From the NCBI GenBank assembly GCA_047973165.1, contig JBKEBM010000021.1, positions 1-6,537 on the forward strand: a stretch of DNA of 6,537 nucleotides. The letters are read 5' to 3'. Below, one piece after another: positions 1-6,104 of this stretch. Under the pieces are notes generated by a model that had not been told where the DNA came from, did not search any database, and saw only the letters and a list, made by a program, of their open reading frames with translations. The stretch comes from JBKEAD01 sp047973165 (lineage in GTDB: Bacteria > Verrucomicrobiota > Verrucomicrobiia > Chthoniobacterales > JBKEAD01). The position numbers and the translations under genes were made by a program. Position 1 is the stretch's first letter; every line of letters starts with the position of its first letter.

Positions 1-660
1 GTCGGGCGAACTTTTCCGGAGCTTGAATTGCGCATCGTGGACCTGGAATCGGGAGAGATTTTATTTCCGAACCCCACTAAACCCCATGAGGGGCGGGCTT
101 TGCGCGGAGAGATTCACGTAAAGGGCCCGCAGGTCATGAAAGGATATTATAAAAATCAGGAAGCGACGGACAAAGTGCTCAGGGAAGAGTGGCTCAATAC
201 GGGGGACATCGGAATGGTGACCCACAATAACTGCCTGAAAATTTTGGGACGCTCGAAGGAAACAATCGTTTTGCTGAGCGGTGAAAATGTGGAGCCGGTT
301 CCCATCGAGGGCCGCATCGTGGAGTCACCCTTTGTCAGTCAGTGCATGGTCGTGGGACAGGACCAGAAATTTCTGGGCGTGCTGATCGTGCCAGACACAG
401 AGGCTCTCCGGTCCGCCGGGGTTTCAGCGTCATGCTTTGAAGACCTGAAAACGAATTCGCAGGTTCAGGAAATTCTGGGAATCGAGCTGCGAAAATTACT
501 CTGCATGGAAAATGGCTTCAAATCCTTTGAACGTCCGACGACGTGGCGACTCATCGAAAAGAATTTTGAAGTCGGAGACGAGCTGACAAATACTTTTAAG
601 CTCAAGCGCCATGTGATCACCCGGCGCTACGGCGACGTGATCGATTCGATTTATAAGTAA
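1..660 (+). CDS. AMP-forming long-chain acyl-CoA synthetase, C-terminal part (5' end outside window)
   Basis: The reading frame is open from base 1 and starts V-G-R-T-F-P, the linker strand normally found well inside adenylate-forming enzymes, so the gene begins left of the window. The TTG at 28 is not a real start. The visible 219 residues cover the end of the large domain and the whole C-terminal lid. They include a GEIHVKGPQVMKGYY core, the A7-like motif LNTGD (around bases 193-207), the A8-like hinge ILGRSKETIVLL (around 241-276) followed by GENVEPVPIE, and a C-terminal TFKLKR whose first Lys (598-600) matches the catalytic lysine position. The GENVEPVPIE form is typical of FAA1-like long-chain acyl-CoA synthetases. 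The expected reaction is fatty acid + ATP + CoA to acyl-CoA + AMP + PPi, in the cytoplasm or at the inner membrane face. Chain-length preference cannot be judged. The gene converges on sdaAA and is separated from it by 158 bp. Confidence 0.93.
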   Translation, partial: VGRTFPELELRIVDLESGEILFPNPTKPHEGRALRGEIHVKGPQVMKGYYKNQEATDKVLREEWLNTGDIGMVTHNNCLKILGRSKETIVLLSGENVEPVPIEGRIVESPFVSQCMVVGQDQKFLGVLIVPDTEALRSAGVSASCFEDLKTNSQVQEILGIELRKLLCMENGFKSFERPTTWRLIEKNFEVGDELTNTFKLKRHVITRRYGDVIDSIYK

Positions 661-690
661 GCAGCTAATGCTCCAGCTCTTTTGAGCTTT

Positions 691-715
691 CACGGCTGTT
701 CCGGGAACAGCGGTG
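691..715. repeat. Near-perfect inverted repeat in the convergent gap between the acyl-CoA synthetase and sdaAA
   Basis: GCTGTTCC (695-702) and GGAACAGC (704-711) are exact reverse complements around a single G. The dyad extends outward through CAC (691-693) and GTG (713-715) with one G-G mismatch, giving 11 paired positions. As RNA it could form a stem with a CGG loop on either strand. No T-run follows on either side, so it is not a classical intrinsic terminator. A smaller AGCTC-TTTT-GAGCT dyad lies just before it (675-688), and an 8-bp palindrome GTGATCAC lies at 735-742. It may mark the bidirectional transcription end or be a protein-binding site. The rest of 661-818 shows no gene. Confidence 0.5.
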
Positions 716-818
716 GCTGGTCATCCTGGTCTGAGTGATCACGATCCGGACAAGCTGCTTTTTCGTCAGATTTAAACTGTCTCGCTTGCACCTGCGCGTT
801 TCTGCTCACGTGCTGGTA

Positions 819-1721
819 TCAGGTCGATTGGTTTTGATTCAGATTTTGTTGACGCGGCATAAACTTCAGGCCGCTGGGGGTGGTGGCCAAACCGCCCTGG
901 GAGGTTTCTTTAAAAATGCGGGGCATTTTTTGCCCGACCTCGCGCAGGGCACCGACGACCTCGTCAAATGGAACGATGCTTTTTACCCCGCTCAGGGAGA
1001 TGGTGCTGGCTCCGAAGGCGTGGATTCCGAAGAGACCGTTTCGCATCATGCAAGGCGCTTCGACGTAGCCACCGATTGGGTCGCAGATGAGGCCGAGAGT
1101 ATTTTGTAAAGCGAGTGCGGCTGCGTTTATGCTTTGGGCGGGAGTGCCGCCGTCGAGTTCGCACAGAGCAGCAGCGGCCATGCAGGCGGCACTGCCGACT
1201 TCGGCCTGGCAGCCTCCCTGGGCACCGGAAAAACAGGCTCCGTAGCCGATCACGCGTCCGACTCCGGCGGCAGTGAAGAGGGCGGTTGCAGTTTGTGCGT
1301 CGCTTGCTTTGCGCTGTTCCTGCCAGGTTAAAAGACAGGCTGGACAGATTCCCGCGCTGCCGGCAGTGGGAGTTGCGACGATGCGTCCAAAGGCGGCGTT
1401 GGTTTCGAGGACGGCGAGGGCGTAGGCGATGGAACGCTCGAAGGTTTCGCCAAGCGGGCTGATGTTGTCGCCCTGGCTGTGATGGAGGATGCGTCGGGAG
1501 TCTCCGCCGGAGAGGCCGCTGCGACTGCGTTCGGTTATTTCCAGCCCCTTTTGCACGGAGGCTTTCATGTTTACATAATAGTCCAGCATGCGCTTTTCAA
1601 TTTCCTCACGGCTGTGGTCGCTTTGTTCGACCTCGGCGCGAATGGTCAGCTCGGCAATGCTGAGAGAATGTTTTTCACAAAGAGAGAGGAGTTCTTTGCC
1701 TGTTTGAAATTGATACTCCAC
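819..1721 (-). CDS. sdaAA: L-serine dehydratase, iron-sulfur-dependent, alpha subunit (catalytic/Fe-S chain)
   Basis: A 300-residue protein, the usual length of the separate alpha chain of two-subunit bacterial L-serine dehydratases, which convert L-serine to pyruvate and ammonia in the cytoplasm. Residues 1-60 form the family's N-terminal helical region, and PTAGSAG lies at 118-124. The cysteines C171, C213 and C224 are spaced 42 and 11 residues apart. As I recall, this equals the spacing of the three cluster-binding cysteines in the Legionella enzyme, so they are the likely 4Fe-4S ligands. C126, C129, C163, C180 and C187 are also present. The start is the GTG at 1721-1719, because it gives the normal family N-terminus (MEYQFQTGKELLSLCEK) 17 bp after the sdaAB stop. 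There is no clear Shine-Dalgarno sequence, so translation may be coupled to sdaAB. It is the last gene of the leftward operon, and its tail (QQNLNQNQST) is low-complexity. Confidence 0.95.
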   Translation of the reverse strand: MEYQFQTGKELLSLCEKHSLSIAELTIRAEVEQSDHSREEIEKRMLDYYVNMKASVQKGLEITERSRSGLSGGDSRRILHHSQGDNISPLGETFERSIAYALAVLETNAAFGRIVATPTAGSAGICPACLLTWQEQRKASDAQTATALFTAAGVGRVIGYGACFSGAQGGCQAEVGSAACMAAAALCELDGGTPAQSINAAALALQNTLGLICDPIGGYVEAPCMMRNGLFGIHAFGASTISLSGVKSIVPFDEVVGALREVGQKMPRIFKETSQGGLATTPSGLKFMPRQQNLNQNQST

Positions 1722-1738
1722 TAGCTTTTCTGAAAAAA

Positions 1739-2413
1739 TTAAAATCCCGGTAAAATTGGCAGGAGGGAGTGATGGTGCACGGCGGGGATGCAGGTGATGA
1801 GTTCCAGCAGGGCGGGGGGGAAGTGGCCGTCGATTTCGATGACGGTGAGGGCGTCTTCACCGCGTTCTTTTCGGCTGGTGTGGATGCTGGCAACGTTAAT
1901 TTCGAGGCAGGACAGGACAGCGGTGATGCGTGCAAGAAAGCCGGGCGTGTCACGGTGCCAGAGCAGAAGAGTTTCAAGGCCGCCGCGCAGAGAGACTTCG
2001 GAGGGGCCAATTTTTTGGATTATGATGGAGCCACCGCCGACGGAGGCTCCGAGGATGCTTTGGGTGTCTTCGTTTTTTTGTAGTTCGATGAGCACGCTAT
2101 TGGGATGAGCCTGATCGCCGAGGTCGATTTGTCTGAATTCAAATTGCAGGCTTTGTTTTGCAGCGAGGTCAAAGGATTTTGGCAGGTCGTCGTTGTCGGC
2201 AGAGAGCCCGAGGATGCCGGCCACGAGAGCTTCGCGGGTGCCGTGGCCCTCACCGGTTGCAAAAAAAGAACCATGCAGATGAAAACAAACGGACTCGGGC
2301 TGTGCACCAAAGATGTGTCTTGCCGCCCAGCCAATACGGCAGGCTCCGGCAGTGTGTGAACTTGAGGGGCCTACCATGACGGGTCCGATGATTTCAAATG
2401 CTGAGAGTCCCAT
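1739..2413 (-). CDS. sdaAB: L-serine dehydratase, iron-sulfur-dependent, beta subunit with ACT domain
   Basis: A 224-residue protein matching the beta chain of two-subunit serine dehydratases. The N-terminus (FEIIGPVMVGPSSSHTAGA, residues 6-24) is the family signature that contributes to the serine site. HGSFFATGEGHGTREAL (47-63) and ASVGGGSI (123-130) are further conserved blocks. Residues from about 145 to the end form an ACT domain (LLLWHRDTPGFLARITAVL, then EINVASIHTSR), the small ligand-binding fold found in amino-acid enzymes and regulators. The gene runs from ATG at 2413 to TAA, 10 bp after the DapA-like gene and 17 bp before sdaAA. The order beta then alpha is the one found in Firmicutes. 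No Shine-Dalgarno sequence is visible upstream (AAAAAATCCTGC). It is expected to work as a complex with SdaAA. Confidence 0.95.
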   Translation of the reverse strand: MGLSAFEIIGPVMVGPSSSHTAGACRIGWAARHIFGAQPESVCFHLHGSFFATGEGHGTREALVAGILGLSADNDDLPKSFDLAAKQSLQFEFRQIDLGDQAHPNSVLIELQKNEDTQSILGASVGGGSIIIQKIGPSEVSLRGGLETLLLWHRDTPGFLARITAVLSCLEINVASIHTSRKERGEDALTVIEIDGHFPPALLELITCIPAVHHHSLLPILPGF

Positions 2414-2423
2414 GCAGGATTTT

Positions 2424-3479
2424 TTATGACAGCCAGCGGTCGAGATTTTCTTTTACAAAACCGTCGTCCGTAAGCTCGGGGTAAGCGGCGCAGACGCGGT
2501 CGAGCTCTTCGGCCTGGCCGGGTGAGAGAACTTCGTCGGGATTCAGGCAGTGATTGTTCAGCGTGAGCCCCTGGCGGCGGAGGACCTCAAGGATGCCGGG
2601 GATGCAGCCGCGAAAGCGGTTCGCAGCATCGAAGAGGGCAGCGTTCATGTCGGTAACGGCGGTAGCAGTTTCCAGCCACTTTGCATCGAGGGTTGATTTT
2701 TCGCGGGCGACTTTTATTTCCTCCAGAAGCTCGACGGATTTTTTTGTCCAGACTCCCCAGTGGCCAAGGAGGCCACCTTCGATGCGGCGGGACTTGATTT
2801 CTCCGGTGTACGGGAACTTCCAGTTAGTAAGGAGGTCGGTAACGATGGAGTCGTCGTTTCCGGTGTAGAGCGCGATGTCGTCGCGTCCGGCTTCGATGAC
2901 GGCGCGGACAACGTCGATGGTTTGGTAGCGGTTGAAGGGTGCGATTTTAATGGCAAGGACATTTGGAATTTCCGCAAATTTTCTCCAAAAGCTGAATGGC
3001 AGTACGCGTCCACCGACAGCGGGTTGCAGGTAAAATCCGATGATTGGGAACACGGATGCGACCTCGCGACAGTGTTCCAGGAGTTGATCTTCGCTGCTGT
3101 CGCGGAGGGCGGCCAGGCTCAGCAGGCCGGCGTGGTAGCCTGTGCTTTTTGCGAATTCGGCTTCCTGTATGGCTTGCGGAGTCGGGCCGCAGACGCCGGA
3201 AATTTTAATGAAAGGGCGTGGAGTTTTTTCCAGTTCAGCATCGAGAGTTTGGGAGGCGAGTTCGAGCACAGGTTTGAAGAGGCCGTGCTGCGGTTCGCGA
3301 ATTTCAAATTGCGTGGAGTGGACTCCGACGGCGAGTCCGCCGGTGCCCGCATCGAAGTAATATCGGGTGATGGCTTTCTGGTGTTTTTCGCTGAGCTTGC
3401 GGTCAGCGTCGAGTGCCAGTGGCTGGGCGGGAATGGCCAGGCCTTTGAAAATTAAGGAGCGAAGTTCCTGAGTTGTCAT
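2424..3479 (-). CDS. DapA/DHDPS-family (class I aldolase-like) lyase or deaminase, substrate unknown
   Basis: A 351-residue TIM-barrel protein of the dihydrodipicolinate synthase/N-acetylneuraminate lyase superfamily, longer than typical DapA (about 290-300). Tyr150 in GFYLQP and Lys178 in VLAIKIAP are 28 residues apart, the same spacing as Tyr133 and the Schiff-base Lys161 of E. coli DapA, so Schiff-base chemistry should be intact. The GTTGE loop that binds the pyruvate carboxylate in DapA is replaced by AVGVHSTQF (residues 50-58), so a true lysine-pathway role is unlikely. The GNDDS stretch (207-211) follows the barrel strand after the Lys. The start is ATG at 3479 (MTTQELRS). The frame stays open to 3587, but that extension overlaps the upstream gene and reads as unrelated basic sequence. 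The gene sits between an SDR-like gene (26 bp away) and sdaAB (10 bp away), which suggests a pyruvate-linked catabolic step. The exact reaction is not known. Confidence 0.88.
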   Translation of the reverse strand: MTTQELRSLIFKGLAIPAQPLALDADRKLSEKHQKAITRYYFDAGTGGLAVGVHSTQFEIREPQHGLFKPVLELASQTLDAELEKTPRPFIKISGVCGPTPQAIQEAEFAKSTGYHAGLLSLAALRDSSEDQLLEHCREVASVFPIIGFYLQPAVGGRVLPFSFWRKFAEIPNVLAIKIAPFNRYQTIDVVRAVIEAGRDDIALYTGNDDSIVTDLLTNWKFPYTGEIKSRRIEGGLLGHWGVWTKKSVELLEEIKVAREKSTLDAKWLETATAVTDMNAALFDAANRFRGCIPGILEVLRRQGLTLNNHCLNPDEVLSPGQAEELDRVCAAYPELTDDGFVKENLDRWLS

Positions 3480-3505
3480 GGTCGTTATATTTTTTTTGTG
3501 ATGAT

Positions 3506-4543
3506 TTAAAATTTGCCGTCGCGGGTTTCGAAGTGGGTGGGTTTGCCGAGAGTTTTTCCACCGGAGAGAACCCAGGCAGCGACCCATTCGATCATGGAGT
3601 CCAACGCAACTTCGGGGTAGCCGAAGTGGCGGATGGATTCGCCGGCATTTGAGAGCCAGGCATGGTCGGCTTCCTGGCCGGTGATTTGCGCTTCTTTGTC
3701 GAAGAGTTTTGAAAATCGGAGGGCGAGTTCGCGGACGGAGACGGTTTCTGGTCCGGTGACATTGAGAGGGCGAGCCGGGGAGTCGGCTAGGGCGAGGCTC
3801 TGGATGGCGCGGGCGTTGGCGTCGCCCTGCCAGATGAGGTTGACGTGGCCCATGCTGACATCGACAGGCTCTCCGGCGTGGACTTTGACGGCGATGTCGA
3901 GAAGCACTCCGTAGCGAAAATCAATGGCGTAGTTCAGCCGGAAGAGGCAGACCGGTGTGCCGGTTGTTTTTGCGAAATAGGAATAGATTTGTTCGCGGCC
4001 CAGGCAGGAATTTGCGTAGTCGCCGGGCGGGTTGGTCTCTGAACCCTCGCGACTGCCACCAGAGCTTGTTTTTGCAAAAGAATAAACGCAGCCCGTGGAG
4101 AAGGCGACGTGGCGGGATGTGGGGTAGCGTTTGGCGACGTTGGCGGGGACGAGGGTGTTCATTGCCCAGGTGAGTTCGGGGCCGGAGGAAGTGCCGAATT
4201 TTTGTCCTGCCATGAAGATGATATTTTCAACGTCGGGGAGTTTGGCGACTTCTTTTTCGTTCATCAGGTCACAGGGAATAGTCTCGATTCCGTTTTTTTC
4301 CAGGAGTTCACGGGACTCCGGGGAGGAGAAGCGCGAGACACCGAAGACCTTGCGTTTACGGCCCGAGGCCTCCTGTGCCTGCGCGGCCATCATGGCGAGT
4401 GTGGGTCCCATTTTTCCTCCGGCACCGGCGATTAAAATATCGCCATCGAGTTGCTTAACGGTTTGAATTGCCCCTGCTGTCGGACGCGAGAGGAAGGCGT
4501 CGCACTCTTCAGGAAGGCACGGCAGTTTTAACGAAGTATTCAT
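3506..4543 (-). CDS. NAD(P)-binding epimerase/dehydratase-like protein (extended SDR fold) lacking the YxxxK lysine
   Basis: A 345-residue cytoplasmic protein with a Rossmann glycine motif GAGGKMG at residues 40-46 after the strand GDILIAG. Next come an acidic C-D-L at 91-93 (the usual adenine-ring position), FMAGQKFG (110-117), and AFSTGCVYS (147-155), the strand that carries the SDR active-site Ser/Thr. In extended SDRs YxxxK follows. Here the corresponding stretch is DYANSCLGREQ (175-185), so Tyr176 is kept but the Lys position is Cys180. The C-terminal half has FRLNYAIDFRYG and LNVTGPETVSVRELA, typical of sugar-nucleotide epimerase-like proteins. The start is ATG at 4543; longer in-frame starts would cross the divergent promoter region. 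It is the first gene of the leftward operon and lies 19 bp from the divergent tetR start. Its role could be substrate oxidation/reduction or epimerisation, but catalysis is uncertain. Confidence 0.88.
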   Translation of the reverse strand: MNTSLKLPCLPEECDAFLSRPTAGAIQTVKQLDGDILIAGAGGKMGPTLAMMAAQAQEASGRKRKVFGVSRFSSPESRELLEKNGIETIPCDLMNEKEVAKLPDVENIIFMAGQKFGTSSGPELTWAMNTLVPANVAKRYPTSRHVAFSTGCVYSFAKTSSGGSREGSETNPPGDYANSCLGREQIYSYFAKTTGTPVCLFRLNYAIDFRYGVLLDIAVKVHAGEPVDVSMGHVNLIWQGDANARAIQSLALADSPARPLNVTGPETVSVRELALRFSKLFDKEAQITGQEADHAWLSNAGESIRHFGYPEVALDSMIEWVAAWVLSGGKTLGKPTHFETRDGKF

Positions 4544-4562
4544 AATAAAAATAATGTAAGGA

Positions 4563-5246
4563 GTGAAAAGTAACCGATTAGTTACACAAAGAAAAAAGTC
4601 TGCCAAGCAAAAAATAAAGAGCCAGGGGCGGAGACCGGCGGGGGAAACGCGAAAGGAGCTTCTGGAGGTGGCGCTGGCAATGTTTTCAGAGCGTGGTTTT
4701 GACGGGGTGAGTGTGGATGAACTTGTGCTGCAAGCGGGGACGACTAAGCGGATGGTTTACCATTATTTCGGATCGAAGCAGGGGCTTTACCGGGAGGCAC
4801 TGGAGGAGGTTTACCGTCGGTTGACGGAGCTGGAGGTGGATGTTTTTCGCGAGAACCCGCCGGTGGGTGTTGCGATCGAGCAGCTTCTGCGGGCTTATTT
4901 TAACTTCCTTTGGGAGAATACGGATTTGCTTCGCATTTTGCTTTGGGAGAACTTGCAGGGGGGTAAAAATCTTCCTTCGATTGATAAAAAAATCACCAAG
5001 GCACCGGTGCTGGAGGCACTGGAACGTGCGATCCGGCGCGGCAAAAAATGTGGGGAGATTCGTCGGGATATCGACAGTCAGCATTTGCTAATTCATCTCA
5101 TTGGGATGTGTTTGGTTTATTTTTCCAATCAGCATACGCTTTCACTGAGCCTGGGGCTGGATTTGCATGAGCAGGAAAATTTGTCGAAGGGGATTGAGCA
5201 GGCGATCCGACTGGCGCAGTCGGGGTTTATGCGTAGTGCAGAGTAA
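4563..5246 (+). CDS. TetR/AcrR-family transcriptional regulator
   Basis: A 227-residue regulator. Residues 1-27 are a very basic tail. Residues 28-74 form the TetR_N DNA-binding domain (TRKELLEVALAMFSERGFDG, SVDELVLQAGTTKRMVYHYF, then GSKQGLY). The remaining 150 residues are a helical ligand-binding and dimerisation domain (AYFNFLWENTDLLRILLWEN and onwards). The GTG at 4563 is the only usual start after the in-frame TAA at 4557-4559. It is preceded by AAGGAG (4558-4563), which overlaps the start codon itself, so either spacing is unusual or initiation does not use this site. The gene diverges from the SDR-lyase-serine dehydratase operon, 19 bp apart, and is most likely its local repressor and its own, through the palindrome at 4570-4585. 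The inducer cannot be read from the sequence, but an operon substrate or intermediate is the natural guess. Confidence 0.93.
   Translation: MKSNRLVTQRKKSAKQKIKSQGRRPAGETRKELLEVALAMFSERGFDGVSVDELVLQAGTTKRMVYHYFGSKQGLYREALEEVYRRLTELEVDVFRENPPVGVAIEQLLRAYFNFLWENTDLLRILLWENLQGGKNLPSIDKKITKAPVLEALERAIRRGKKCGEIRRDIDSQHLLIHLIGMCLVYFSNQHTLSLSLGLDLHEQENLSKGIEQAIRLAQSGFMRSAE
4570..4585. promoter_or_regulatory. Candidate TetR-family operator (imperfect 16-bp palindrome)
   Basis: GTAAC-CGATTA-GTTAC: the 5-bp arms are exact reverse complements, and 12 of 16 positions are symmetric overall. It lies in the divergent region, covering codons 3-8 of the tetR gene and the possible -10 of the leftward operon. 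TetR-family proteins commonly bind such 14-20 bp dyads next to their own gene, so this is the best candidate operator. It is an inference from position and symmetry. Confidence 0.45.
4577..4606 (-). promoter_or_regulatory. Candidate sigma70-type promoter for the leftward SDR-dapA-like-sdaAB-sdaAA operon
   Basis: Read on the minus strand, TTGGCA (4606-4601) matches the -35 consensus at 5 of 6 positions. After 18 bp it is followed by ACTAAT (4582-4577), which matches -10 at 4 of 6. Transcription would start near 4570, leaving a leader of about 27 nt before the ATG at 4543. The -10 lies inside the palindrome at 4570-4585, a sensible place for a repressor to act. The assignment rests on two hexamers only. 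Confidence 0.3.
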
Positions 5247-5302
5247 AAACAGACGATGTTTGTTGACGCGACTGCGGCAAGCATGATTGCGTTGCGGGAT
5301 TT

Positions 5303-5977
5303 ATGAAAACCCTGCGATCCGTCTGGCCCGAAATTTGTGATTTTAGTCTTTCACTTGAAATACCCGCGAGCCGCTGGAAACATGCCTGGTCCACTCACGA
5401 GCTTAGTGCCAAGCGACTTTACAATGCCATTCGCTGGCATCAGCCGAAGGTTATTGTCGAAACAGGCACCTTTGAGGCTTTAGGCACTTACGTTATGGCC
5501 AAAGCCGCCCAGGAAAACGGAGGTGCGCGGATTTTTACCATCGACTACGACGGAGACCCGGATATGTCGATTCCTATGGAAGACTGGTTGGAGCTTCGTC
5601 GTTATCGCGATGAAAATCTTCAGCGCAGCAGAGACGAATTTCCGGATGTCGAGATACGGTTTCTTAATGGCGATTCGCGCAAAATGCTGCCAACTCTTTT
5701 CGCCGGAGAGACCGATCACTGGGATTTCTTTTTTCAGGACTCGATGCATTTTACAAGCGGCATTCTTGAGGAATGGGCCATTATGAAACCATACTCACGC
5801 AAGGGAGGAGTGGTGGTTTTCGATGACGTTTGTCTGGATTGGAAAAAATTACCGCGGCACATTCTTGGGGAGAGAGATTTTTGCCTTCACTTTGTGCTAA
5901 ATGATGCACTGCGAGGTGACTGGTCGTATCAGTCAACATCTGAGGGAAGGGCGCAGTTCTGGGCGCAGCGTGCCTAA
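5303..5977 (+). CDS. Class I SAM-dependent methyltransferase-like protein (CmcI/Methyltransf_24 type)
   Basis: A 224-residue protein with a Rossmann-type methyltransferase fold. VIVETGTFEALGTYVMAKA (residues 50-68) is motif I, the SAM-binding loop after the first strand. IFTIDYD (77-83) is motif II with the acidic Asp81. FLNGDSRKMLP (120-130) and DHWDFFFQDSMHF (138-150) correspond to the later SAM-site strands, and the WAIMKPYSRKGGVVVFDDV stretch (158-176) is the conserved Gly-Gly turn and DD pair of this family. Such proteins methylate small molecules, sugars or natural products, and the substrate is unknown. The start is ATG at 5303; an in-frame TGA at 5264-5266 excludes an upstream start. 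Only a weak GCGGGA precedes the ATG. The gene lies 56 bp after tetR on the same strand, so the two may be cotranscribed, although TTGACG at 5263-5268 could be a -35 without a good -10. Its stop codon lies in a small inverted repeat. Confidence 0.85.
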   Translation: MKTLRSVWPEICDFSLSLEIPASRWKHAWSTHELSAKRLYNAIRWHQPKVIVETGTFEALGTYVMAKAAQENGGARIFTIDYDGDPDMSIPMEDWLELRRYRDENLQRSRDEFPDVEIRFLNGDSRKMLPTLFAGETDHWDFFFQDSMHFTSGILEEWAIMKPYSRKGGVVVFDDVCLDWKKLPRHILGERDFCLHFVLNDALRGDWSYQSTSEGRAQFWAQRA

Positions 5978-5998
5978 CGCCCTTCTGAATTCGTTAGC
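5972..5998. repeat. Small inverted repeat overlapping the methyltransferase stop codon
   Basis: GC-C-TAACG (5972-5979) pairs with CGTTAGC (5992-5998), giving seven pairs with one bulged C and a 12-nt loop that contains GAATTC. The TAA stop of the methyltransferase lies in the left arm. No T-run follows, so it is a weak terminator candidate at most. TAACGCC (5975-5981) could instead pair with GGCGTTA (6032-6038) further right. Confidence 0.35.
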
Positions 5999-6055
5999 AA
6001 ATACGCCCTCAAACAAGCCCTTACGTCAGTCGGCGTTATATATATTATACTAAAT

Positions 6056-6090
6056 CCAAAAAAGGTTGGGGTGTCCTCTGGCCTTTTTGG
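6056..6090. repeat. Inverted repeat CCAAAAAAGG / CCTTTTTGG in the convergent gap
   Basis: CCAAAAAAGG (6056-6065) and CCTTTTTGG (6082-6090) are reverse complements except for one extra A. The loop can add GGGG (6068-6071) against CCTC (6075-6078) with one G-U pair on the plus strand. It is the middle of three dyads between two convergent genes and may contribute to transcription termination. Neither strand shows a following U-run. Confidence 0.45.
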
Positions 6091-6104
6091 CACCTGACTT
6101 CGTT

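Noticed and set aside
845..856. TTGTTGACGCG shared between 846-856 and 5260-5270
   Set aside because: An 11-base match with no further similarity around it; one copy is inside the sdaAA coding region. Likely chance.
735..1109. Plus-strand open frames antisense to sdaAA and sdaAB (735-1109, 1479-1724, 1769-2083)
   Set aside because: They are codon-bias shadows opposite well-supported serine dehydratase genes, with Ala/Gly/Val-rich composition and no family features.
2760..3455. A 231-codon plus-strand open frame opposite the DapA-like gene
   Set aside because: It is long, but lies wholly antisense to a gene with conserved catalytic residues, and its translation has no recognisable domain.
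3480..3587. N-terminal extension of the DapA-like gene up to 3587
   Set aside because: It overlaps the upstream SDR-like gene by about 80 bp and encodes a basic, Asn-rich tail unrelated to the family; MTTQELRS at 3479 fits the barrel start.
4686..5084. A 132-codon minus-strand frame opposite tetR
   Set aside because: It mirrors the TetR coding strand, and the TetR helix-turn-helix is clear on the other strand.
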